A DNA stretch of 64,000 nt from Adiantum capillus-veneris (Eukaryota; Streptophyta; Polypodiopsida; Polypodiales; Pteridaceae): the NCBI GenBank assembly GCA_014529385.2, contig CM043955.1, positions 141,578,640 to 141,642,639 on the forward strand, in the 5' to 3' direction. How positions within the stretch are numbered: the first letter of the stretch is position 1; each line of letters begins with the position of its first letter. Below, one piece after another: positions 49,095-60,502 of the stretch. Below the pieces are notes generated by a model. That model did no database searches. It saw only the letters and a list, made by a program, of their open reading frames with translations, and was not told where the DNA came from. The position numbers were made by a program, and so were the translations under genes.

Positions 49095-49652
49095 TGGAGA
49101 GGGGGAATAGGGGACGCACCCAGCGTGCTAACACGGCTGCCTCCTATAGCCCAGGGCACACACAGCACCCCAATCCACTTGGTGAGCACCTTCGACTCGC
49201 ACTTCTCACCAAACCGCGTGCGCACACGCGCTCACACAGATGCACACAACTCACACTGCCACACACAACCACACACACTCTCAATCGAGCAAAGAAGAAA
49301 AGGGGGAAGGGGAAAGCACGACACAATTTCTCATATGGGGGGGACTCCTTCGTTCGCATAAAAATGCTTATACAAGACCACCGCCACTCATCTGTGTTCA
49401 TCAAAACAGAAAGGGACGAGACCCGCTCGAGTTCAACACCAAGCTTTCATGACTTCTTGCTCCTTGTGAGCTCCTCTTCGCTTCCAAACGAGCAAGCACA
49501 GAAAACCCCTAAAAAAATTCTCCAAACTCTTTCTCCTTTCACCCCCAAAAAAAATCTCCCACTCTTTTTTCCCCCAAGGAGGCAAAGGTGCCGTCGTTGC
49601 CCTCCTCCCTTTTCCTATTTATTTCCTCCTTTTTCCCAAGCTTTCTAAAACA
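49095..49652 (-). repeat. Truncated 5' LTR of the gag-only element
   Basis: About 558 bp, matching 45482 onward until AAGCTTTCTAAAA; after that the sequence is unrelated. The candidate primer site TGGTGGCCCCACGGAGG lies just inside (minus strand, about 49074-49090). Confidence 0.8.
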
Positions 49653-50090
49653 AGGTGAGGATCACGAGGGCCTTCCAATGGAAGGATTACTTGTTGGCTT
49701 TTTGGAAGAAGTCTTAGAGGATAGTTTAGTCACTCATACTATCAAGGTTGTGAATGCTGATCAAGACTTATTTTAAATGTTATTTGTTTTGAAGTATATC
49801 AAAAAGATCTTTTTATTTCATGTTTCACTCTGCATCCTCAAATGGCTTGACTTCTCTTGCGGTCTATTCTTTTAGAATGCTAAAGTGAAGCTTCACCTTG
49901 CATATGTTTGTGTTTTTGTGTGTGTGTGTGTGTGTGTTTGTATAGATATGTGTGTGTGGGTGTATCTATATATATTTAGTAGCAAAAATAGAAAACGTGA
50001 GTGGATGAGTATAGTTGCAGTAGTAGACTCGCACACGCAGATGACTCTAAGGTTTTTAGGGAAAAGTTTGGATGTCCCCTGAATGCATCC
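49653..50090. other. Junction DNA between the gypsy relic and the Helentron
   Basis: A short plus-strand open tail (GLPMEGLLVGFLEEVLEDS, stop at 49776) begins at the LTR breakpoint; origin unknown. A (GT)n tract lies at 49918-49938, and a perfect palindrome GTGAAGCTTCAC near 49886 is a candidate structure near the Helentron 3' end. I could not fix the Helentron terminus. Confidence 0.4.
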
Positions 50091-50960
50091 TCATTGTAGG
50101 GTGGAGTGGTTTGGGGAAAGATGGGGGTATTGGAATGTGTTTTTGGAGTTTAGTGGAAGCAATAAGTAAATAATGGAGTGATCTGACCAAAATGAGAAGT
50201 TAGTGCCTATTGTTATGCCAGTGAAGGAATTTGTAGTCCAAATGTGGTCCAGAGTTGAATTGTAGATTGTTGTACTGTGGGTTATATGTTGTGTCATGTT
50301 GTGTGTGGAGAGAAGGTTAGAAATAGAAAAGTATTCAAGGGTTTGGTATTTAGCGTTGATGTTGAAGTCACCGAGTAAAATGGTAGGGGTGTGTTGGAGG
50401 CGAGGTGCGAGGAGTGTGGCCAATGTTTGCAGGAGCAAGGGAAGTGGAGTTGAGGTCTGCGGTATAATGTTATGAGGGTTATTGGTGGACCATGTGGTGT
50501 ACTGAGGAGTGCTTTAATGCATTCTATTTGATCCATGGAAATGATATTGTGGTGTGTTAGATATATGTTTTTGTTTGATATGAAGAGGGATACTCCCATG
50601 GGGCTAGTTGTTTGAGTGTGTGTGTAATCGGGGATGGCCACTGTGTTAGGATGTTGTAGCTTTGTTTCTTGGAGACAAAGAATGTGGGAAGCCATTAAGT
50701 TATTATCATGAATAAGGTTGTTGTAGTGTTTCTTAAGGGAGACAACGTTAAGAGATTGTATTATCAAGTGATTATCAGGCAAAGAGTGGAGGTCAAGTTG
50801 TGAATGTTTCCAAGTGGCATGTTTTTTGAGGCGGTGTAGCTCATCTAGAACTGTTTGGTCTACTTTAATATGGGTGGGAGTTAATTCTTTTAGGAGGTAA
50901 AGTTTATTGGGGTCTCTTATGCGGGAGAGGGTAGTGTACACAAGACCGTGACTTCGAATG
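50091..50960 (-). pseudogene. APE-like endonuclease domain (EEP fold) of the Helentron
   Basis: Directly follows helicase motif VI in the same reading frame (ORF 50980-50294), then shifts frame near 50440 into 50438-50091. The EEP signature is complete in order: LNVVSLKKH near the start, LCLQETKL (catalytic Glu), LLGDFNIN (catalytic Asp/Asn), TLDHIW and SFWSDHSII (catalytic Asp-His). This domain is the type found in non-LTR retrotransposons and in Helentrons. In the element it is thought to cut target or donor DNA, but its role is not settled. Confidence 0.88.
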
Positions 50961-52550
50961 CTGGTTGGATCGAAAGCCAAGGTGTCTAGTGTTAAGCCTT
51001 GTGCACGGTGTATGTCCTAGCAGCTGCAGGTTGAATAGGGAATTATGTTCTAGTAATAGTGTTTAGGAAGTTTTTTCCTATTTGAAAGTCACGTGTTATT
51101 TTATGGATTGGTGTCCATTGTCTATCTATTGATGTAATGTATAGTTGTTGGTTTTCATATGTAGTTTTTTGGCCTACTTTAGTGGTTTGAAAGTGAATCC
51201 AAATGGTTTGTGTCATGGAGTTTTGTATCACTGCTTTGAATATACCGTCCGCTCCATTGACTAGTCTATCTAGAATGTCGATGTTTCCAGCACAAAGTTC
51301 TACAATTAGGCCTGGTTTTTAAGTGAAGTTTTTTGTGAAGACCTGCTGTCAATTTTGGATCTATCGGTATTTGAATAGTTTTGCTGCAATTTTTTGCCCT
51401 TGTGTCTTGCGCTTCAATAAATAGTGGTGTGCCTATGGTAGTGTTGAAAATATGTTGGTTGTGTAGGTCTTTATCTTTGTTCGCATAATAAAAGTGGGAG
51501 ACCATGGCTGGATGAGGTACTATGCACATGTAACGTGTATTGAGGTACGAAATGTCTTCGTTGGTGTGTTTCAAAACGCGTATCCTGTTGAGTATGTCGA
51601 TGAATGTCTTGTTAGTTTGTCTCATGGTGGTTGTTAACTCATAGCACTTTATGCGGTCATGCCAGAAAGAGGGTGAGATAGCTTCGAGCAACTGAGGTTT
51701 TCTAGAGAAAATCCAGGAGTCTCGTACAAGACTCGCCTGGCAAAGATCACCACATAAGACAACATCTACACCACCGAATAGAAGGTCATAGTTGTTTTTT
51801 ATTGCACGCAGGCGAGAGTCCGCCATAGCGAAGACGTTGGTTCCAATCAAGGAGACTTCATCGAAAACGGCTAATTGCAGGTCTCGATAAAGCAGCCATA
51901 GCTCATTTAGCCTCTCAGGTGATAGGGAAGTGTTAGATGATGTGAGCAGTGGAAAGTGGAGGGCCGAGTGAATAGTGGTTCCACCAATGTTGAAAACAGC
52001 CTTGCCTGTGTATGCCATTAGCAAATCTTTTGTTGTTGTTGAGCTGGAATGTGATCTGTGGTTATAGAAACGCAGAAGTCCTTGGACAATCAAAAGGAGG
52101 GTGAAAGTTTTTCTTGTGCCTATGGCTCCAGTCAAGAAAATATGGATTGGTTTTGTGGGAAATATACGCTTTTTTAGCATAATATCATCGAATATTAGCC
52201 TTTGTTGGGTGTTAAGCAATAGAATGCTCTTGTAATAGATATCGTTTGGCTGTAGCAGTATTTTTATGGTTGGTATAGTGTGTGTATGCAGTTGGTGGTG
52301 TTGGATATTTAGGTCTTGTGTGATGTCAACACGAATACGGGAGGAAATATTAGATAGTGTTGTAGATGTCGAAGGTAAACTCGTGCTTAATGAGTTGGTG
52401 TTAAGGTTGTCTTTCAGTATTGTGGTTTTGTTATATTTAGACTCATTTGTATCAATGACAGGTTTATTTTGATTGTATACATCTTTCCATGCGAGTCCAT
52501 CTGTTAGATGTTGAGTTTCATTATTTATCCATGGTAGAAATAGAAGACAT
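50940..52550 (-). pseudogene. PIF1-type helicase domain of the Helentron
   Basis: A linker (FLPWINNETQHLTDG, about 52540) leads into the helicase. NTQQRLIFDDI precedes Walker A GAIGTRKT, where GxGKT is usual, so a Gly is Arg. Then come AYTGKAVFNIGGTTIHS (motif Ia), LAVFDEVSLIG (Walker B), DVVLCGDLCQ (motif III) and LTTTMRQ (motif IV). After a frameshift near 51310, motif VI follows as IHRAQGLTLDTLAFD then HGLVYTTLSRIRD. It would unwind the displaced strand 5' to 3'. The Walker A change and the frameshifts argue against activity. Confidence 0.9.
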
Positions 52551-53562
52551 TGTTCTCTATAATAATTATCTGGATTCTTTGCGGCATTATATTTGACATA
52601 TCGTTAATTTTTGGTTTGATACATTTTTTGTATGTGTTGCTTGTTGTATTGTATGTGGAGGCAAATTTTGCCAATGATATGGCATTGAGCTGGGCTGGAC
52701 GTTTACAGTATTTTTCTATGCTTGTCTCGTAAAAGATTTTTGTGCTAGTCGGGTCTACGTTTTGCAAGAGGTGTTTTCGCTTGAGAAGCATTGTTCTCTC
52801 GTGGGGAGGGTTTGTGTTTATGAACATAAATTCTCGAGTCACATTGTAGAGAGGTAGGGAAAGTGCAATATATACTGCTTGTTGTGAGCTTATTTGTTGT
52901 GTGTTTAGTATTGTGTTTCCTATTTTTCGAAGTCTATCAAATGTAGCTGCATTGTTTTCAATGCAAGAGTCAAATTGTTCTTTGATTGCTTTGATGAATG
53001 TGTTATCAAATTTTGTTATGTATGAGGTGCAATAGGTAGCTGCTCCGTGTGCATTTAAAATGTATTGTATATCTAAATTCGCATCCCATAGCTTTGAAAT
53101 GGTTGGATTGAAATTATTTGTGTAAATATCTTTGATATTTCTTTTCAACAAAAGTGTTGGACATGAGATTGTGGATGATATAGCTTCGATGTAATCCTCA
53201 AATCGAAGTTCCATAGATAGGAGCCATTGTTCGAATGTAATATTTGATTTATAATCTAATAGTAGTAGATTATCTTTGATTTGTTTGTGTTTCTTTCTTT
53301 TGTATTGGTTATTGTTATGTGGAGAACGGCAGGGTTCTAAAATCATAGTAAAAGGCATTGGGTAGCGAGGAAAGTCGAAGCGGCATCCCTTGTGTTTTCT
53401 GAAGCAAGGCTTCCTATGCTTGTGTGTTTGAATTTCTTGTAAATCTACAGGAGGAATCATGGAGTCAGTTGTTATGTACTTATCAATGAAATCCACAATA
53501 TCTTCGTTGGGATCTTTTCCATAGATAGGAACATTTTCTATCCACAGTAGCCCATGATCATG
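52525..53562 (-). pseudogene. Rep (HUH, two-tyrosine) nuclease domain
   Basis: The HUH dyad is HDH at 53562-53554 in the frame reading GSQHDHGLLWIENVP, which then runs into the 323-codon frame (DIVDFIDKYITT). Known Helitron features follow: QTHKHRKPCFRKHKGCRFDFP (zinc-like HxH/Cys region), AHGAATYCTSYITK with the paired catalytic tyrosines spaced Y-x3-Y, and REFMFINTNPPHER. A TGA stands where the conserved Arg before GSPH is expected, and a frameshift precedes it near 53570. A second frameshift near 52550 joins the helicase. Confidence 0.9.
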
Positions 53563-53571
53563 TTGGCTACC

Positions 53572-54890
53572 TCAGCTCGAAACTCGGTTACAAAAAAGTA
53601 ATCTTTGACTTTTCCTAATATGGTTATATCCTTGGTTAGCAATTTTTTTCATCCCGTTAAACCGGTTCAAGTAAAAGCGGACTGTTGTTACAGGGTCCGC
53701 TCGGACCAAATCTCGTATGTATGACGCTTCTGTTTGTGTGCTTGCACGCATGATGGGATTGAGCTTAGCAAGTGCTCTATTCAAAGGCTCCCAACTTTCA
53801 AATGTGATGAAGAATGTTGGTGGTCCAAGTTGTCTAATCATAGCGAAGGCATTTTTTTAAAGTTTTTCCTTGTAGTCAGGTGATGTTCGTAATGCCTCAA
53901 AGTCACGATATCCAAGTTGGGAAGACAAGACCTTCTCAATGTTAGTATCTCCAATAACTTGTGCGGCCACTAGTGTATTGTGGTTTAGCTTGCCTTTGCA
54001 CATACGGATCCAAATGGACCCAATGATTTTTTGAGTCATTACTTTGACTGTTTTGAAAAAACGATTCTCTAAATTTAGTGAGAACCTTCTATCACTGTGC
54101 ATAAGCTCCCATTGAGCCACATGTTGATATTTATGCTTAGCAAGTGTATGGTATTTACGGGGCTCACCATAGGAAATAGTAGGGAAACTAAGTTCTTCAC
54201 AGTATTCATCTTTGAAAATACTCAAAGGACTATTTTCCTCGGCAGGAGCTACAAAGAAGATTTTATCGTTGTGATCCACTACTTGTTGTGATGACTCAAT
54301 TCCATGGAGCATGACATTTGTAGCTAGATCACCTTCTTTTGATGGTTGATTGTTGTTGGCAAGATCATCAGGCAAAGGACAATGAAGACTATGGAAATGT
54401 CTTAGCCACTCATTGTTTAGAGTAATATGTTCGTTCTTGTATAAAGATGTTTGCAATAGTTGAGCAGTGGCTTTCATTGTAAGCAATGGCCGAACAACCC
54501 CGGACAGGTAGCAATGATTTCACTGTAAACGACGCTTGATACCCACTAGTATCAAGGCTTCATCATGAATAAACCTTGGCAATATTTGTTGTGTTTTCCC
54601 CAAGGATTCCAAAACATTAACAATGCTACCTCGCAACCCAAATTGACCATCGTATGTAAGCTCCCTAATTTTGACAGAAGGTAGCCTAGGGCTTACAAAG
54701 CGGCTTTCTAAATGATTTAGCTTCTCTACTGTAGCCAAGTGGAGGTTAAATCCTGTGGAATTCAATTGGGTGAGCAGTGCACCATGTTCTTGCCTTTTAT
54801 GGCCGCATGAAGTGCAAACATAGTTTTCGTGTATCTCATTGTTTCTAGACCTCCCAAGTACCGACCTACACCCTTTTCGAGCTAACTACG
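53572..54890 (-). pseudogene. Helitron N-terminal region (DUF6570 and Helitron_like_N)
   Basis: Frames 54765-54520, 54486-53857 and 53841-53572 form one protein region. It holds a Cys pair (CTSCGHKRQEHG), a DUF6570-like block (FVKIRELTYDGQFGLRG type, SIVNVLESLGKTQQILPRF), then APAEENSPLSIFKDEYCEEL and SFPTISYGEPR. It ends in the diagnostic MIRQLGPPTFFITF and VRADPVTTVRFYLNRF. Two frameshifts separate the pieces. Confidence 0.88.
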
Positions 54891-55319
54891 AAAAAAACAT
54901 TAAACGTACACATTTATAACATCGATATATAGGAACATCGTTCGTTGTTTCTATGTACTGTTGTATAGTTTTTTTTTGTGGGGAGGCTTGTTCAATGTTT
55001 ATGTTGAAGGGAGTTGTGGGTTGTATTTCTTTTTTAAGTTTTTTTATTTTTGCTGTTATTACACCTATTTCTCGGATGGTTCTATCACCTAAGCAAGCAA
55101 ATTGCCTCGCAATGGAGACAAGGAGTTCATTCGGTTGCTGGAGAATCAAAGCTTTTAATGATTTCATCTCATTTTTGTCCCAGGTACGAGGCTTGAGTTT
55201 GTGTGAGCGTCGGTTCTCCCCCAAGGAAAAAAATAGGTAACCACTTCTATCGACAATGATGATTTTGTGCAATGTCATTGGATCGGCTCCACTATTGAAT
55301 GTTGTGTTTTTGGGTGAAG
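54886..55319 (-). pseudogene. Second half of the ORF upstream of Rep, cut by copia
   Basis: Frame reading SPKNTTFNSGADPM, YLFFSLGENRRSHKLK, MKSLKALILQQPNELLVSIA, a Lys-rich coiled stretch, then a Cys pair at the end (YRCYKCVRL). It is in the same frame as 60872-60503 once the copia element and one TSD copy are ignored. Function unknown. The part around the insertion weakly resembles the end of an OTU protease, a domain some Helentrons carry, but the catalytic Cys block is not visible. Confidence 0.6.
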
Positions 55320-55546
55320 TGTTACCATATACATGTGGTAGTGATGTGTGTGAACACACTAGGACCGCCGGGGCATTTTTTCCCTCTTTAGGAGGTTTTT
55401 TCCCCCGTGCATTGTATATACGCCCATCGCTCTAGGGCTATCTATCTTTCCATTGCACACTAAGTAACACACTCTCTATTGTGTGCCTTGAGCTTCCTTC
55501 GTCTTCTCCAAGCTGTGTGTGTTTCTCTGCAACCCTAATTCAAACA
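55320..55546 (+). repeat. 5' LTR of copia copy 2
   Basis: Begins TGTTACCATATAC and ends CTAATTCAAACA. TGTATATA at 55413-55420 is a likely TATA box; the transcript start should lie shortly downstream (inferred). Confidence 0.96.
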
Positions 55547-55548
55547 AT

Positions 55549-55560
55549 TGGTATCAGAGC
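55549..55560 (+). promoter_or_regulatory. Primer binding site of copia copy 2
   Basis: TGGTATCAGAGC, two bases after the 5' LTR. Complementary to initiator tRNA-Met. Confidence 0.93.
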
Positions 55561-55908
55561 AGGTCACGTCCTCCCGGGCTTAGTCGCCAGCTGCTCCAGC
55601 ACATGCCTGCTCACTTTCTCCGATTTCAGTGAGCTTTGGCGAGCGTTTGCAGGTCGACAAATATTTTGGGTAAGCTCAAAGAGCTTGGTCTGCTCAGAAT
55701 TTTGATTTGGGCTTATTTCGGCCTCCGTTTCCACTACGGGCAGTACTGCACAGGCTATTTCGTCATTTTGTGCAGATTTTCTGTCAGTGCCGTTTTCTGC
55801 ATAACAGGTGCCTTATAGTCTTATACGGTTTGTGCTATATAGCACAAGTTGTTCCCGCTCCATTTCTCCTATTTTCGGGCAGTTTTCACATCAGGTGCAG
55901 CATTTACC

Positions 55909-58900
55909 ATGGCTGACAACAACAACACAGATGTGTTCAAGATGTTTGCTGCTGAGGACAGGTTGGATGGGGACAACTACCCTATGTGGGCTTATATGAT
56001 GCAACATGTTCTTGTGTCAAAAGGTGTCTGGAACATTGTGCAGGGCATTGATGTACGTCCTGGTTCTGAAGATGTAGGCGATATTGAGGATGTTGCAGGT
56101 CTTGCTGCAAGGATTGCAGCTGTTAGAGTTGTTTTGCCTATGGCAGAACAAGCTCGTTGGGATGTTAAGGATGCGCAGGCTCATGCATTGATTGCGTTGT
56201 CTGTGAAGCGCACCATTATTCCTCACATCCGTTCAGCAAAATCTGCAAAACAGGCTTGGGATATTCTAGCAGGTCTTTATGCAAGCCGCAATGAGGCTAA
56301 AATTGCTTTGCTGCGTAAAGAGCTAGAGTCGAAGATTATGCATGAGGAAGATGATATGGACACTTTCCTTGCTAGTGTCAAGGATATCAATGAGCAACTC
56401 ATTTCTGCAGGTGACGTCATTTTGGACAGTTCCCTTGTGCAGACTGTTCTTGATGCCTTACCAGATTCCTACCAGACTTTTGCTAGTACTTGGAGACTGA
56501 TGACCCAAGGAAATCCTGAAGTTGTCAAGTTTGATGCATTATGCACATTGCTGTTGCAAGAGTCACTTTCTAGAAAAAACAGGACTAGGCAGCGTGCAGT
56601 TGAACAGGCTTTTATTGCTTCTCAAAGAAAGGGTGGTAACAGTAATGCAGCCACTTCTTATGGTTCTGCTGCGAGTGGCAAAAATTCTGTTCCTAATGCT
56701 TCTGGTGGCAGCACTTCGTCTGGCAATTCTGGTGATAAGGGCAAAAAGAAGATGCGTTGCCATTATTGTAAAGCCAATGATCACTTGATCAAGTCGTGTC
56801 CTAAGTTGAAGGCCAAAGAGGCTAAGAAGAAAGAGGGTGGTTCCACTGCAAATGCTGGTTCCACTACAAATGCAGCCATTGTTGAGTCTTCTGTGAAAGG
56901 AGATTGTGATGCTGATGTTGATGCAGAATGGGCGTTTAGCGCAGAGTGCACTTACAATCCTGCTGTCCATGATGCATGTTTGTCAGTTGCTGCAGATTCA
57001 CATGTGTGGTATTTCGACAGTGGTGCTACAAAGCACATTACCTCACATCGTGAATTGTTTACCTCTCTCGAGTCTGTCCCTCATGGGAATTCAGTCACTT
57101 GTGCCAACAACGCCTCTTATCCAGTTCAGGGAGTTGGAAAGATAGTGCTCACTGCTGCTAATGGCAGTTCCTTCACACTTGTTGATGCACTTTATGTACC
57201 TGGGATCAAGAAGAATCTCTTGTCTGTATCCGCACTTGCTAGACTTGGACTTGTAGTCAAATTTGTGGATGACAGATGTACAGTTCATGATCTCAGTTTT
57301 GGTGATGAAATTGTTGCATCTGGGCTTTTGTGTCGTGGGCTGTATAAGCTCACTTTGTATGACAAGTGTGGACAAAATTTTGCAAATGCTGTTGCAGATT
57401 CAAGGGCTATTTCAGATGCAAAACTTTGGCATGCACGTTTTGGTCATCTGAATTTTGCCAGTTTGCTGCGTTTGCAGAAATCTGATATGGTTGCTTCTTT
57501 GCCGCCTCTTGAAGCACCTGTCAAACATGTTTGTGAAGGCTGTATTCTGGGTAAAATGCAGCGTTCTAAGTTTCCAAAGGATGGTTCAGTTAGGGCCACA
57601 TGCAGGTTGCAGCTTGTGCATAGTGATGTTTGTGGGCCCATGCAAACCCCATCCTTGGGCAATTACCTGTACTTTGTGACTTTCATTGATGATTACTCCA
57701 TTCATGCATGGATATTTCTGCTTAAAGCGAAGTCCGAAGTTTTTATGTGCTTCAAACAATTTTTGGCTATGGCTGAAAATGTCTCAAAATGTACTATGGG
57801 CACCCTCCGTTCCGATCGAGGGGGGGAGTATATGTCTCATGAATTTAATGCATTTCTGGCTAGTCGTGGGATAAAACACCAATGTACAGTGCCTTATACA
57901 CCTCAGCAAAATGGTGTTGTTGAGAGGAAAAACAGGTCACTAACGGAAATGGCACGATGTATGGTCAAAAGTCAAGCTTTGCCACATTCTTTTTGGCTTG
58001 AGGCCATCATGTGTGCCACTTATGTACTTAACAGGTGTCCTACAAAAGCTTTGTAGTCTATTACTCCATATGAAGCATGGCATGATAGAAAACCTTCTAT
58101 TGAGCACATGCGTGTTTTTGGCTGTTTGGCATATGCTTTGGTGCCACAAGTGCAGCGCAGAAAATTGGATGATAAGGCTGTCAAATGTATTTTTGTTGGT
58201 TATAGTGCTGAAAGCAAAGCTTACAGGTTGTATCATCCGCAAACAAAACGTATTCTGGTTTCTCGGGATGTAGTGTTTGTGGAAGATTCTGTTCAGCCCT
58301 TGTTGTCATGTACTAGAGACAGTAATGTAAGCTCAAAGGACATTTATGACACTTTGTTGCCTCTTTTCAGTGGTGGAAATACGAATGTAAGTTCCAATGA
58401 GGCAAATGTACAGCCTATGGGGGTTTCTGAAAATGTTTTAGAACAGCCTATTACTGATGCAGATGTACATGATGTACTTGATGAGGAAAGGGCTGAAAAT
58501 GAGCAGGCTAGAGGTATGCCAAAATGGCTGGTGCACACTTTGCGTGACAGTAAATTGGATGCACCTTTATCTAGTCGTACTCGTTCAGGCTCTCGCCATG
58601 CATCTTATGCATCAGATTGTTATGCTTTGGCTGTGTCTAGTTTACATGATGTTGAGGAGCCTCTGTCTTTTGATGAAGCACAGAATTCAGAAAATTGGAT
58701 TGCTGCCATGAAATCAGAATATGATGCACTTATAGAGAATGACACATGGACTTTATGTGATTTGCCTCCTGGCAAAAAGGCCATTGGTACGAAGTGGGTT
58801 TACAAGTTGAAACGCAAGCCGGATGGTGAGATCGATCGCCATAAGGCTCGACTTGTTGCAAAGGGTTATGCACAACAAAAAGGCATAGATTATGAAGAGA

Positions 58901-60195
58901 CTTTTGCTCCCACTTGTCGTATGACTACTGTGCGTTTTCTATGTGCATTGGCAGCTCATTTTGGTTGGGATGTACATCAATCAGACATTGTTACTGCTTT
59001 CTTGAATGGTGACATATTTGAGGAAGTTTATGTAACGCAGCCTCGCGGTTTTGTCATAAAAGGACAAGAGGACAAAGTGTGCAAATGTAAGAAGGCTTTG
59101 TATGGGTTGAAGCAATCTCCTCGTGCTTGGTATGAGAAAGCTGACACTCATTTGGTTAAACGAGGCTTTCGTAACAGTCCAACAGAAAGCACATTGTATG
59201 TAAAGCGTGAGGATGATGTATTTCTCATTGTGGTTCTTTATGTTGATGATTTGCTGATCACTGGACCAAATGAGAGACATATTGCTGAATTTAAGGCTGA
59301 TTTGAATGCTACTTTCAAGATGAAAGATTTGGGGCTGTTGCATCATTACTTGGGTATACAGTTTAAGCAGTGTGATGGTGGTATTGCCTTGTGTCAGAAA
59401 AGTTACATAGAGACATTGCTATGTAAGTTTGGACTTGAGGATTGCAAACCTATTGCCACTCCCATGGAAACAGGTTTGAAGTTGAGTCTACATGATGCTG
59501 GTGATCCTGCTGATGTCACTCTTTACCAAACTGCTGTTGGCTGCCTCATTTATGTATGCAACACGAGGCCAGATATTCAGTTTGCAGTCTCGCAGGTCAG
59601 CAGATTTATGCATAGCCCAGGGTCTAAGCATTGGCATGCTGTCAAGAGGATTTTCCGCTACCTTAGTGGCACTTTACATCTTGGCTTGTTTTATCCCAAG
59701 GGGGGATCATTGCCGCCAGACTTACATGCTTTTTCGGACTCAAATTGGGCTGGTTGTTTTGACACGCGAGTGTCCACAAGTGGTTTTTGTTTCATGCTTG
59801 GCAGTTCATGTATATCATGATTGAGCAAGAAGCAACCTACTGTGGCCACTTCGAGTTGTGAGGCTGAGTACAGGGCAGTCTTCACAGCTACGGTTGAGTG
59901 TGTATGGCTCAGACGCCTTATGGCTGACTTGGGTGTTGGACAGGACACTGCCAACACTATCTACACTGACAGTCAGAGCGCATTGGCAGTTGCAAGGAAC
60001 CCAGTTTTTCATGCTCGCACAAAGCACATTGAGGTGCATTACCACTATGTCAGGGAGAGGCTCTCAGCAGGAGAGATCAGCTTGGCTTATGTGCCAACAC
60101 AGGACAACCTTGCAGATCTTTTCACAAAGGCATTGTCTCGTGAGAAGCTTGAAGCTTTCCGCAAAGCTTTGGGCTTACTCCCCTTTGTGGACTGA
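55909..60195 (+). pseudogene. Copia gag-pol polyprotein, copy 2 (two stops)
   Basis: Same 4287-nt architecture as copy 1: Gag, CCHC, protease, integrase, RT (YVDDLL at about 59236) and RNase H. Start ATG at 55909 (MADNNN); the frame is open upstream through the leader but that is not expected to be translated. TAG at 58054-58056 replaces CAG between the integrase core and its C-terminal region. TGA at 59818-59820 replaces TGG inside RNase H. RNase H reads SDSNWAG where copy 1 has SDSDWAG, while CEAEYRA is kept. Each copy thus keeps the residues the other has lost. Confidence 0.95.
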
Positions 60196-60258
60196 TCCTG
60201 TACTCAGGGCATGGCACTTCCCTTTACTCATGTGCCAGCTCTCGTTCACCGCATCACT

Positions 60259-60270
60259 CCAGGGGGGATT
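60259..60270 (+). promoter_or_regulatory. Polypurine tract of copia copy 2
   Basis: CCAGGGGGGATT directly before the 3' LTR. Confidence 0.85.
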
Positions 60271-60497
60271 TGTTACCATATACATGTGGTAGTGATGTGT
60301 GTGAACACACTAGGACCGCCGGGGCATTTTTTCCCTCTTTAGGAGGTTTTTTCCCCCGTGCATTGTATATACGCCCATCGCTCTAGGGCTATCTATCTTT
60401 CCATTGCACACTAAGTAACACACTCTCTATTGTGTGCCTTGAGCTTCCTTCGTCTTCTCCAAGCTGTGTGTGTTTCTCTGCAACCCTAATTCCAACA
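60271..60497 (+). repeat. 3' LTR of copia copy 2
   Basis: 227 bp, matching 55320-55546 apart from one base near the end. Confidence 0.96.
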
Positions 60498-60502
60498 TGA
60501 AG

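Larger units (their letters stand above)
45482..49652 (-). mobile_element. Non-autonomous gypsy relative: Gag plus novel ORF, no pol
   Basis: Minus-strand order: 5' LTR (49095-49652, truncated at its right side), Gag (49031-48279), an acidic ORF (48278-47218) and a long 3' LTR (45482 to about 47110). The LTR ends and Gag are clearly related to the Tat element at 28666-34750. No protease, RT, RNase H or integrase is present, so it would depend on enzymes from a relative. Confidence 0.75.
55320..60497 (+). mobile_element. Near-complete Ty1/copia element, copy 2, nested in the Helentron
   Basis: A 5178-bp element with identical-length 227-bp LTRs, primer site, one gag-pol frame and polypurine tract, flanked by TGAAG at 55315-55319 and 60498-60502. 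The two LTRs differ at one base that I can see (CAAACA versus CCAACA at the end), so insertion was very recent. Same family as copy 1. It interrupts the ORF upstream of Rep. Confidence 0.96.
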
